From the NCBI RefSeq assembly GCF_013426205.1, contig NC_089425.1, forward strand, positions 1,612,001 through 1,676,000: a stretch of DNA of 64,000 nucleotides, given 5' to 3'. The position numbers were made by a program, and so were the translations under genes. Below are positions 12,188 through 22,466 of this stretch, one piece after another; the first letter of the stretch is position 1, and every line of letters begins with the position of its first letter. The notes under the pieces were generated by a model. That model had not been told where the DNA came from. It did no database searches and saw only the letters and a program-made list of their open reading frames with translations. This DNA is from Metarhizium brunneum (taxonomy: Eukaryota; Ascomycota; Sordariomycetes; Hypocreales; Clavicipitaceae).

Positions 12188-14105
12188 TCATTGCGTCTGA
12201 AGTCGGAGGTGGTTCGTCCCTAGACCGGCATACTCAAACATGATTGGGATTTGCGCCGTCGCAAACCATGCAATTCCTGTGTACAGTCAGCCAACCTACA
12301 GCCCCTTCCATCATCAACAGAGGCGGTTGAGAACAATTTCGTCAACTTACCCGTATAAACTACTAATTTCGTTACCACTTCAACATCGTACCTCACACGT
12401 GGGCGGACCAAACGTGAAAACATTTCCTCATCATCAAGCTTATTCTCCTCGGCAACGTCACCGTTCTCCTCCCCACTTAATATCAATACTTCACCATCTA
12501 CCTTCTCATGACCATGGGAATTAGGCTTCTGCACTCCTGATGTCTGGGCCCCTTTCCCAGAGTGGTCCTCATCCTTGCCCTGAAGATCCATATTACTAGA
12601 TTTGCTTCGTAAACTTTGATTGCTGCTGATGCTTTCTCTGCGTCTTCGTTCCCGGTATGCCAACGCCTCATACGCATCCGCAGCGCTTTGGGGGCCAATA
12701 GAAACGGATCGCCCACGGGTCGTGGGATGTCGGATGCCTTCAACCATTCGAGGAAAGTCAGAGGCCTTGGGGAACAGTGTATCCAGACGAGATCCTGGAG
12801 GCACCGACTTGTATTCACTGGCGGGTATGAAGTATCTCCGTGGCAGATCCCAGCCAAGCTTCTCTATAAGACGGAAGAGATGAGGGAGAAATTTGAGCAG
12901 AGCAGGCTTCATGGTTTCCCTCCAGGCGAAAATTACCAAAACTCCAAATACAATTCGCGCAACGTTGATCCATAGACCCAAGGGTGCGACGTCAATGGTT
13001 CCATCGCCGTAGGCATTAGTCTCCCACGGATCGGACGGGATCTTGCCATATGTCCAAGTTCCAAATTCAACGCCTATCACGACTCCGGCAAAGGCAACGC
13101 TGTCGTCAAAGCAGGGGCAATCATCCGCCGGCTCAGGGTGTATGCGCACAAAGATAATAATGACAAGACCTGCAACTACAGGAGCAATCCAGGAGCTAGA
13201 GTGCATAAAGGCATCAAAGGAGGGGCCGTGGTAAAATTCGACAAGACCAATGCCAGCACCAATGGTGGAACCGACCAAAACATCCAGAAACCCATGCATG
13301 CCACAGTATAAGCGACCGAAAACGATGGACGCCGCATAAAAATAGGAGAGGCATTCCAAAATGATCTTGGCCGTCGGGGGTAAAGCGTTGTCGGGACTGT
13401 GCAAGCTGAGGAGTCCGTATACAGCCACAGAGAGTGCATTGGCGCTATGCGTTGAGGGAAACCCGTATTCCAGAGCAGCAGATCCAGACATGGTGATTCG
13501 ATTGAGCGGCGGCGAGAGCGGTCGGGGCAGAGAGTAAAAGTCCTTGATGAAGCCTGTCCAAAAGACACCAAGAGCAAGCATATGGACCAGGCTGAAAACA
13601 ACGTCAGTACAAAGTAGAACAAAAGTAAAGAGAAAATTTCCACGTACCCCTTGCCTAGAGATGCCCAACCACACCAGAAACATATCGGCAAGCCAATCAT
13701 GAAAAAAGTATGGGTGCCCAAGTTGGCTGTGATGGCGAAGTAACTATCCAGAGCAGGCGTCCTCAGCTTCTCCTGCATCCAAGCCAGATACGGCGTCTCC
13801 CATCGAATCAACGGGATAGCCTGTTGCCGAAGATTATATCGCCATCGTGGAAGAGCGCGCTTGTCTACATGCAAGTCGTTAGCCCCAGCGGTGCCCCTCG
13901 AACTCGAATCCAAAGCTCACACCCCGCGCGAGGTATTCATTCATTCCCCTTTCCCAAAGATGCAGCCGCTCGCCCTCTCGTCCATGTCTATCATTCGGTC
14001 ATACTCACAGTGATTGATACTCCTCAACCCCGCATCAGGGGCATTGTCGACCTTGGGGACAGGAGACGTCGTAGGTGGCGGGGCATCGCGTCGCGTGCCG
14101 CTCAT
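12188..14105 (-). CDS. LCB3: Sphingoid long-chain base 1-phosphate phosphatase
   Basis: Model: complement(join(12188..12276, 12351..13591, 13648..13864, 14009..14105)), 547 aa. Intron phases are 1, 2 and 1. The last intron restores a conserved-looking C-terminus (VVYTGIAWFATAQIP). It is a multi-span ER membrane enzyme of the PAP2 superfamily that removes phosphate from dihydrosphingosine 1-phosphate and phytosphingosine 1-phosphate. All three PAP2 motifs are present: K121-x6-R128-P129 (KDFYSLPRP), PSTHS at 150-154, and R198-x5-H204-x3-D208 (GRLYCGMHGFLD). At least seven hydrophobic segments can be seen. A long polar insert (about residues 350-480, Ser/Glu/Lys-rich) separates the last membrane segments, as in fungal Lcb3/Ysr3 proteins. 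The yeast proteins recycle exogenous sphingoid bases. The reductase gene lies divergently upstream, 989 bases away. Confidence 0.94.
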
Positions 14106-15094
14106 GGTCGGGATTCGCAAGTAATGAGCGGCAGATGGGGGCTCGGATTGTCGTCAATTGGGGGTACGCTGGCTAGACTCAGACGGTCGACATTGAGGTT
14201 CAAAGGAGAAAAGAGCGTAGGGTAACCCTCTGGAGCCAGACGGCACGCAACCAAAGGAGAGACGAGTGAGGGCAGAATGCGAAAGAGTAGAAGTGATGAA
14301 CACTGGATGGTAACTGACTGGCGGGTTGGAAAAATGGAGACATTCAATTGGACCAGACACCAGAGTCTGCAATTCCAGGGTCTGCGTCTTTGAATAATAG
14401 AGCCCTCGAGATTCCCACCAGCACCACTTAACACCCGGCCTGGTGACTGGACCACCTGTGGTCGGTACATGTACACCCACTGTAGCTAAGTACTTAATAC
14501 TTACTTTTAAGTACTTAAGTGCTTAAAGTAGGCGGTCAACCAGCCCCGTAAGCCCGTGGCCACGCCTCTTCAGCGTTGCTGAGGGGTCCAGTCAGTTTGT
14601 TGACCGGCAGCCGGCCCTGGAGGCTGCTTTGAATTGACAAACTGCAATCCTCGAGTACGTACTTGTTGCTTGACGAATATGACAGCGTGCATGTGGGCAA
14701 CGGCCAAGTCAACCGAGCTAGTCCAGGGGTAACTGCAACAATGCAACACAATGTCACGGTTCCTCAGCCGTCGTCAAACTCGGCGGCTACATAACTACAT
14801 CTTGGTGCCACCGAGTACACCTCCGTAGTCCTCCGTGCTCCCCTGTCCCATCATGTGAGAATGTCAGAGGGCCCAAGTGTAAACCTGTAAAGCAAGCAAC
14901 GAATCCAACTGCCTCAGTATTCATGGCCAAGAAGAGAGAGCGACAGAGCACTGTCCGCTGCTCGGCTTCAAACTCCCACCTCCTACGGCTCCATCCGTAG
15001 ACTAACCCGATCCAGCACCAAGCTCAACCACAACCACAAGTTCACAACCACTCACCACCATACATCCAAATCGCAGCGCATATCAGCCCTAACC
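14106..15094. other. Divergent intergenic region LCB3 / reductase
   Basis: This is the shared promoter region of LCB3 (-) and the FabG-like gene (+). It contains the AAGTACTTAA palindrome cluster at 14488-14518 and a pyrimidine-rich, CA-rich leader just before 15095. No gene is supported. Confidence 0.6.
14488..14518. repeat. AAGTACTTAA palindrome pair
   Basis: AAGTACTTAA at 14488-14497 is followed by the perfect 12-bp palindrome TTAAGTACTTAA at 14507-14518, then a diverged copy (GTGCTTAAAGTA). The copies lie mid-way in a divergent promoter. Confidence 0.5.
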
Positions 15095-16307
15095 ATGATC
15101 CCCCTCGCGGGCAAACACGCCGTCGTCGTCGGAGCCACCGGCACAATAGGCGCCCACATAGCCCAGGCCTTCGCCGCCCAGGGAGCAGTCGTATCTCTCC
15201 TCGGCAGGACGGCCCTCCAAGCCCGAGCCAAACTAGAGCCCCAGCTCACACCCTACACTGCATCACACGGCCAAAATTCGCCATCCGACACGCCTACTAG
15301 CCACCGCTTCATAAGGCTAGACGTCGCCGACAGGGCGAGCATAAAGCATGTTTTTGACCCTCGTGCCTCCCAAGTAAGCGTCGCTGTGGTTGCCCGTTTC
15401 CGCCATGGACGTGGTGTCAAAGCTTACCAAAGGGCCAAGCAGCACGCCGAGGCGGTTGGGCCGCTGGATGTCCTCGTCAACTGCGCGGGTATTTCTCAGA
15501 CTACGCTTTTGAAGAGGACGCCTGATGAAGAGCTCGCCAGTATACTTGATACGAATCTGCTGTCCACCATGCTTGTGTGTAAGCACGCCAGCGTTCGGCC
15601 AAACGGTGAGGACGCAAACCCGCCACGAGTACAATGCAGCAGCAGCACACGTGTCGTGCGAGTTCTAATGAAAAAGGCAGGCTGCATCATCAACGTCTCC
15701 AGCTTGATGGCTACGAAATCCGGCCTTGGTGTTACTGCGTATTCCGCTTCCAAGGCAGGCGTAGTGGGTACGTCCAAGGTGCATAATATTCATTCCTCAT
15801 TTCTACATACCCTTTCCACGCCCCCTTCTTCGCGAGATGCCTACTTTTACACTGCAGAAAATAAAATAAAAAGAAGAAGAAGAAAGTAGCCGCCTGGCTA
15901 ACCTCGGTCAATGCAGCTTTCACCCGTGCTCTGTGCAGGGAAATGGCCGCCAGATCTATCCGTGTAAACGCTCTCCTACCGGGCTGGGTCCAGAGCTCTA
16001 TGTGGGATCGTAAGAACTTCCTCCCCCGTTCTGTCCAGATGCCCTTCCCAGCGTCCATCCTCATCTTGATGTCGCCAAATGCCAACCTGGGAGAAAAAAA
16101 ACAAGCTGAATAATTAAAACTAACATAACCAATGATGCCTCCCTTTTAGATCTGAAACCAGAGCTGCAACAGGCGTATTTAAAAGATACGCCGCTCAACC
16201 GCGTAGCACATCCTGCTGAGGTAGCGGATGCCGCGGTTTTCTTGGCTTCCAATGGATTTGCTAATAACTGTGTTCTCAACCTTGATGGAGGGTTGAGTGC
16301 CGCGTGA
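15095..16307 (+). CDS. Short-chain reductase, 3-oxoacyl-ACP reductase-like (FabG/CBR4/OAR1 type)
   Basis: Preferred model: join(15095..15373, 15443..15605, 15681..15767, 15917..16009, 16150..16307), 259 aa. Introns 1 (69 bases) and 2 (75 bases) are multiples of three without in-frame stops, so an unspliced frame reads through them; removing them gives normal family spacing. For intron 2 an alternative acceptor after 15662 (also phase 1) would keep VLMKKAG and add 6 residues, but it lacks the CTAAT branch site. Rossmann motif GATGTIG is at 13-19, NCAG near 106-109, and the catalytic set is Asn131, Ser155, Tyr168 and Lys172 with the usual 13-residue Ser-Tyr spacing. Length fits FabG-type NAD(P)H reductases of mitochondrial type II fatty-acid synthesis. 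No clear presequence is visible, so location is uncertain. It converges with UBA2, leaving 52 bases between the stop codons. Confidence 0.85.
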
Positions 16308-16359
16308 AACAGAGAGCAGAAGGGCAAACTCCGACATTGTCGTCTGTAACAATGCCACC

Positions 16360-19112
16360 TCAGTCGTCAGGAATGACAATTGCACCAGCATCGTCTTGTA
16401 CAAGCACAACATCATCGTCCTCGGCACCGGCAATCCTCGCTTTTTTGGCCGGCTGCGCATCGTCGCCTGGATGAGTTCGTTTGAGAGTCCCGCCTTCCGT
16501 ATTGTCGTCTAGATGAGCTCGTTTGAAAACCCGGCTTTGCGCATCATCACCTGAATGAGCTCTTTTAAGAGCCCTGCTTTGCGCATCTAGGTCTGAAGGC
16601 TTGCCGTTTTGCTGGATGCCGTTAGGACCGCCGTTAGTCGCAATTAAGGCCTTCTTGGGCTTCTGAGGAATCTCAGGTTGCTTGTCCAAGTGGACCTCAA
16701 CAGGCTTATCCTGGGCCTCAACAGCACTGGGGACAGTTAGAGTCTGTGTATTACTAAATTTATCCAAAACCACATACCCTTCTTCAATATTGATCACAAT
16801 ATTAACCAACGGCTCATCGTCATCTTCGTCAATGACGGTAAGGAAGCTTCCTCCTTTGATGCCTTATTCAAAGGTTAGTTAGTTATCCAACGTCTTCTCC
16901 AAAAAAAAAATGCAGCAGATGTACATACCAAGATCTGAAAGCTTCTTCGGTAGATTATCAGTCTCATCCGCATCGTACACGATACCAACTTCGTTACTGA
17001 GGACAAATTCCTTCTCTTCAAGCCCGAGCTGCTTCTTGATAATATCCTCTACAACATCGTTCAGGGTTGCCCTAGAAAGATCAACCTTGATAGTGACATT
17101 GAAAGCACTGCACACAGGGCAATCTGGGTTGGGCTTTCGCGAAGTATCTGAGCCGAGAAGCCTAGTGGGGGCAAAGGGTTGCAAAAACACCTAAAAAAAA
17201 ATAGTCAGCATCTGGTCTGGCTGTATAACTGACATGTCCCTTTCCAATCCTACCTCTTTAGCCTGTCCATAGTCTCCCTTAAGGACTTTGAATGCTTCAA
17301 GGATGCATAGACCAGCGACAATGGCGTTTGTAGTGGCAATGGCTGGGATAATATTTCCCGCCATTTCCTTAATATCGAATCGTGATTTACGATCAATTCC
17401 AAAAATAGTTGATCTGATGTTGGCGCATGAAGCCACAAAATCCAGTGCATCAATATCGTCCTTATCGAAGCTAATCGTTGGCTCAGGACCAGATAGGTCT
17501 TTGTTCTTTTTGAGGTCCAGCATTCGCTTGCTCAAGCGATCCAGACTGTCCCTGAACACAACAAGATTCTCTTCGAGGGTCCACGCTCGCTGGTCATCGC
17601 TCAGAATATCGTCCTTTGATGCGATAGCATCCGTAGCCTGATTGAAAACAGTGTCGTAATTCAGAGGCGCAGGTTTTCTCCGTGACTTCCACATGTCCTC
17701 GACCGATCGCAATCGCTCGATGTCGCTGTTGAAGACTTTATCAAAGAGTAATTGGGGGAAATTTGCAGTGCCAACCGCGTCACGGATATTTTCTAAAGCC
17801 TCGGACTCTTTCTTGAGCTCTTCTATCTCGTGGGCTAGTGATATTGGAATTAAAGGTCAGAACTTGTAGCCATCCGGAACAGTAGCACACTTACCGTTCT
17901 CCGCATCCTCCGAATGATCAAACGCAGATTGGTCTTCACTGACGCCGAATATTTCGCTGTAAGAGCAGTTAGCAATCCACAACTTTCTGGCTGTGTGATG
18001 GTCTTCACCTACTTCATAAGATAGCTCTTGCCCCAGACAATACAATGAATGGGCTGACTCGGCGTGCTTCGGATCGTGCAGACGGGGAATGTTTTGGGTG
18101 TCTCCTTAGCAGTGCAATCATAGCATGCCGTTACACCCTTTTTAATAACTTGAACTTGGCCATTAAAACCAGTGGTGCCGCTTTCTATCAAAGGCACATC
18201 CGCAGCAAGGCACATTTTGTTGACATGTCGTCGAGCTTCCAAGTTATCCAGTGCGTTGAATACGATGCTAAATTTTCGAAACCACGAAACATTGAAATTT
18301 CCATCTTTAATGTTGGCGTGGTGGGCGACGATTTTGACGTTTGGATTGAACTTCTCGGCGACTTCCTTAGCAACCTACCCAGCCGTTAGCTTTTCATCCC
18401 ATGGTATCGACCCTAGACGGTGTGTTATATGTACCAGAGCTTTCGATTTCTTTATATGCTCCTGTCGAAATAGGAATTGTCGATTCAGGTTCGACAGGTC
18501 AATTGTATCGAGGTCGACAATGTGAATTTCTGAGAAGCCCGTGAGAGCCAGATTCTTGAGTAATTCGCATCCGATGCCTCCTGCACCGACCATCAAGACT
18601 CGAGCCTGGGAAATATCAGTGTCAGCTTTCACCTCAAGTTCTCTCCCAGAATCTATTGGCTTTTCTCGAATATGGCAGTACCCAACGAGAGAAGGTTATC
18701 ATTGTCACACGAGTCATGCGACGGTATGCACCTCTATCACAAACAACACCAGGAATACAATATGGTTGTAAGGTACCCAGAATCGACATACCTGTTTCAC
18801 GGATGAGTTCAGGGAGGCCCCGAGCGACTGGTGGTTGTATCTGTCTCGTGCCATCACTCGCGGGCGATGTTGGGTTGTGAAGTTCTGTTGGCTGGAGAGG
18901 GCTTGCTGATTCTGGGCCGGAGCTTGCGCAGCGGTTTGTTGAGAGGCTTGGGAAAGTTGGGGCTGCTGCTGAGGCTGCTGCTGAAGTTGTGATTGTTGTT
19001 CTTGGGCGTTAACAGTCTTTCCAACTGCTTGACCTGGGACAGGATCAGCTGGCCCAGCTGCCACAGCTGCCAGCGGCGCGGCAGGTTCACTGGCTTGGAT
19101 CGAAGCCTCCAT
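16360..19112 (-). CDS. UBA2: SUMO-activating enzyme E1 catalytic subunit Uba2
   Basis: Model: complement(join(16360..16862, 16929..17190, 17254..17834, 17895..17956, 18013..18374, 18435..18605, 18792..19112)), 753 aa. With Aos1 it adenylates SUMO, forms a thioester with it and passes it to Ubc9, mainly in the nucleus. Visible features are the adenylation P-loop VGAGGIG (114-119), [17 protein letters not shown], and the catalytic Cys in [16 protein letters not shown]. Zinc Cys pairs are CYDC and CPVC, and a ubiquitin-like fold follows, then a Lys/Asp-rich tail with KKARI. Counting from the internal Met at 18854 ([12 protein letters not shown]) the catalytic Cys is residue 177, as in yeast. The 86 residues before that Met are an Ala/Gln-rich in-frame extension whose translation is uncertain. 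The tail carries three 14-residue repeats. The six introns are all GT-AG. Confidence 0.95.
16456..16581 (-). repeat. 42-bp in-frame tandem repeat in UBA2 tail (three copies)
   Basis: Three consecutive 42-base units start at 16456, 16498 and 16540, and a partial fourth follows. On the coding strand they encode diverged 14-residue units around a (K/R)RAH or KRTH core followed by acidic residues. They lie between the ubiquitin-like domain and the C-terminal nuclear-signal-like KKARI. Copies differ at many third positions, so the array is not recent. Confidence 0.85.
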
Positions 19113-19928
19113 GGCCGCTGTCGCCTCTCGGCAAGATCAATTCGATGGTTGAAGAGACGACGTCGCGATCGGATGGGGGATAGAGCATGCGAGAATTTAT
19201 TCAATGTCGGACGGAGAGCATAGTCGGTAGCGGTCGTGTTTCTCGAGACCCTGTTTGATCAGACTGCTGATGAGCGCTTGCGGCTGACGCTTGAATGCCA
19301 GCGACAAGTTGCGACCAATTGAATCATGTCGGATGTGCCAGGGATCGTTCCCCATGTGGGTCCCGGAAACAAAATAGGCGGTGCTGATTGGCTGTTTTGC
19401 TTTGTCGTGAAGTGCTATCCCTTTCGCCAGTGTTCTCGCTTGACTGTCACTCTGCAGAATCCATCACGCATCAGCAAAGACGAAGAACGTATCCTGCATG
19501 GCGACGCATTTGTCTTAATTTGCGATCCCTTGGCGACGTGCTACATGTATATTGTAGCTATGACCGCTGAGGTTGCTCAATTGGCCCTGAGCTTAACCTG
19601 TTCTGAACCGCAATTCGATATTTGTAATGGGCGCTAAAACGAGAGAGCTGAGAGTCTTCTGCGACCATGACGTCCCTTTTTGCGACCGAGAAGCCCGATT
19701 GGGCGAGTGACCACCAGGAACCAACTTCTACGGATTTTCCCCCTTCCCGTCCATGCAATCTGCAACACCACCAAATCACTGAATACATACAGTAATTTCC
19801 GGTCATCTCGACAGTTGCGTTTGCTCTTTTCCTTCTTCTTTTGAATGCACGTATGCTAGGCCCATTGTATAACGGAGCAGCCATCGTCCCTTTCACACCG
19901 GCATTTGACTCGACTCTCACCAAAAAAA
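19113..19928. other. Divergent intergenic region UBA2 / queuosine salvage gene
   Basis: This is the shared upstream region. Only short unsupported frames are present. The last 100 bases or so before 19929 look like a pyrimidine-rich 5' leader. Confidence 0.6.
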
Positions 19929-21211
19929 ATGTCTGATGATGAAGCGGACCCTGAGCTCCTCGAACTGCTCCGCCAGCACCTGCAGGGCAAACTTGTCGTG
20001 AAGGAAGAGGCGGATACAGGTGTTCTAGACGGGGCCGAGTATGTCTACAACCAAGGCATCGACATGGCCATTGATATGCGGGCTACCAAGGCCGCCGCGC
20101 AGACGATATACGCCCAGATGCAGAAGAAGCACTACTCAACGGCCACTTGGTCAGAGCACGAGCTTCATCCCAAGGCAAAAGACGAGACCTCGGTAGCCTT
20201 CATTTTCACCATGGATCTGCTGAATTTCTCCTTCTGGTCTGAGTTGCCGGACGATGAGAGGTTTGCTATCGAGTATCACGGGAGGAGGTGGACTGGGTAT
20301 TGGAGTCTTGTCGCAGCTATCCAGAGGGCTTTGGAAGAAGGCGAGTTGCCAATGTCACGTTTCAAGGCCCAGCAACGTACTGACATCCGGTGATAAGACA
20401 TTCCAATCACTGACCCTCACTATTGGCAAGACGAGCAGGAATGCAACTTAGAGTCCCTTCGCCACATCTTCAGATCGTCCACAGAAGAGGAAATGCCGCT
20501 GCTGCAAGAACGACTAGACTGCCTTAGAGAAAGCGGCAGAGTATTATATGAGGTGGGCCTCGGACAAACGTCCCGTACTAAAGATGAAAAGGCATGAATA
20601 GTTCTAACCCTCCATTCAGCGATACAACTGCTCCTTCGCAAACGTCATATCCGCAGCCAACGGCTCAGCAGCCGAACTTGTCAATCTCTTGGCCCGAGAC
20701 TTTTCATGTTTCCGTGACGAGCACTACTTCGAAGGCAGAAACAAACCTGTGAGGTTCTTGAAGCGGGCTCAGATTCTAGTCGCCGATATATGGGCCTGCT
20801 TTGAGGGCCAGTCGTACGGCAAATTTCGAGACATTGACAAGATCACCATGTTTGCGGACTACCGCATCCCCCAGATTTTGATTACTCTAGGCGCATTGTA
20901 CTGCAGTCCGCCAGTGGCGGCGGCCATCAGGGACAGAAAGATGTTCAAAAGTGGAGATCGCTGGGAGGTGCAGTTGAGAGGTAACTATATATCAACCCTA
21001 GAATGGTGCGCGTTTATCCGCTAAATCGATGCTCGCAGCGTGCAGTATATGGTGCGTCGAATTGATACGGCGTGAAATCGTTCGAGCACATCCAGACACA
21101 TACGTCAATGCTATTTTGATTGATTTCTTCCTTTACGACCGCATGAAAGAATTAGAAGCCGCGGGCAAAGAACCGTTTCCTCACCATAGAACAAGAAGTA
21201 TATGGTATTAG
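19929..21211 (+). CDS. QNG1: Queuosine salvage protein (queuosine 5'-phosphate N-glycosylase, DUF2419)
   Basis: Model: join(19929..20340, 20398..20552, 20620..20980, 21039..21211), 366 aa. The family releases queuine from queuosine 5'-phosphate so that it can be re-inserted into tRNA by the TGT enzyme. Family hallmarks are the N-terminal helical part (EYVYNQGIDMAIDMRATK), FTMDLLNFSFW, the Tyr/Gly-rich YHGRRWTGYWSLVAAIQRALEE, RVLYERYNCSF, and the strongly conserved DIDKITMFADYRIPQIL with its catalytic-site Asp. The first intron appears to start with GC (GCGAGT), not GT: this joins RALEED to IPITDPHYW without a frame break, has a CTGAC branch site, and is 57 bases long. A canonical-GT alternative (donor at 20360) would give an intron of only 38 bases. 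It converges with POLD4. Confidence 0.92.
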
Positions 21212-21408
21212 ATCTAGCATCAAAGACATTCAACCCGGAAACATAGATTGTTTTCGAGTCATGGCCAAGTCATTGGTCTGATACATGGCGGGTTTAAATA
21301 GACCAGCGCAATAGAATACATAACATTCGTTAAAAACAAACACACACGCCACCAACGCCTCCCGTTCTCCGTTATTTCAACCTCGTTCGTAATAGTTGCA
21401 AACAGAGG

Positions 21409-22067
21409 CTATGATCCAACAGCAATCGAGTTAAGAATATGATCCATCTGTGCCGTTTCCGCCTCTTTGTTAGATTTCTTCTCCTCTTTCAGTAACACGG
21501 AGAGAACCTCGATGGGAGGCCGCAGGCCAAGCCCCTCGGCTCTTTGCCACCGCTTCATGCGATCGATTCCGATGCAAGGCTACACATCAGTTAGTCATCA
21601 GCAGGCTCCTGTCAAGACGAAAGCAAGGTCAAACGGATGATTACCCCATATTGAGAGCAGACATCAAAGTATCGCAAAACCTTGTCATTCACAGACAATC
21701 CTTCTTGATGCACTCTCGGTGCCTTGCGTTCCTTCTCAATGCCTTTCCAGTATTTATCGATCTGCGAGTCGGTGAGCTTCTCAGCCTTCAACTCAGCCTC
21801 TGTCTTCACCAGAACTTCCTCCTTGAGCTCTGCCTCCTCTTGATCATCCTCTTCCTGATCTTCCACTTTATCGTCTACTACTTCCTCGACATGTTCCTGT
21901 ACTGGCTTTCTTCTCTCCGGGACTTCAATCTTGGTAGTTGTCGGTGTTACCAACTTGTTCTTGATATCTTTTGGTACGCTCTTTGTGACCTTATTGGCGA
22001 AGCTGATCGTTGATTGACCTTTTGCAGGCCCAGTGCGGCCGCGGGTTGATCGTCGAGTAGTAGGCAT
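21409..22067 (-). CDS. POLD4: DNA polymerase delta subunit 4 (Cdm1/POLD4-like)
   Basis: Model: complement(join(21409..21579, 21645..22067)), 197 aa. The 65-base intron is phase 0. The basic N-terminus (TTRRSTRGRTG) is followed by GQSTISF, a degenerate PCNA-interaction-like motif usual near the start of fungal family members. An acidic low-complexity stretch (residues 65-85) leads to the conserved C-terminal region: YWKGIEKERKAPRVHQEGL, DKVLRYFDVCSQYGPCIGIDRMKRWQRAEGLGLRPP. This is the signature of the small accessory subunit that stabilises replicative polymerase delta in the nucleus. The next gene on the same strand is SKI8. Confidence 0.9.
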
Positions 22068-22466
22068 GATGTGATGCCAGGTCCCGGTGCTAGAGTATGG
22101 GACGATATGTGGTATTATATGATTTTTCTAGTATGGAATTATTCCTATGCTCCGAAACAACAGGACGAATACTTCTAGGGTCGTAATTATTCGAATTTTG
22201 CTGGAAAGAAAGGGTAATGTTTGTGGACTTGATTAACGGTTCAGCTGAAGCCCAAATAAGCGGGAGTGGGTGGGTGCATGGCTATGACGGTTGTAGCAGC
22301 TACAGTAACTTGGGGCGGGGGGGCTGATTCTGGCGGGGCAACGCGAGACTGGAACGCCATCACGTGATGGAGCAGCTTCACAGGCGCCAAGGGAGAGAAA
22401 CTAAGGTGATCGAAGTCATTCATTTTCATCAATGGCAGTGAAACATTTGACATCGTGTGTCTTCCA
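22068..22466. other. Intergenic POLD4 promoter / SKI8 3' flank
   Basis: This stretch of about 400 bases contains the 14-bp palindrome at 22357-22370 (listed separately) and no gene. Confidence 0.6.
22357..22370. promoter_or_regulatory. CCATCACGTGATGG perfect palindrome
   Basis: A 14-bp perfect palindrome is centred on a CACGTG E-box. It lies just downstream of the SKI8 stop and about 290 bases upstream of the POLD4 start. It is a plausible bHLH (Cbf1 or SREBP-like) site; function is inferred. Confidence 0.35.
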
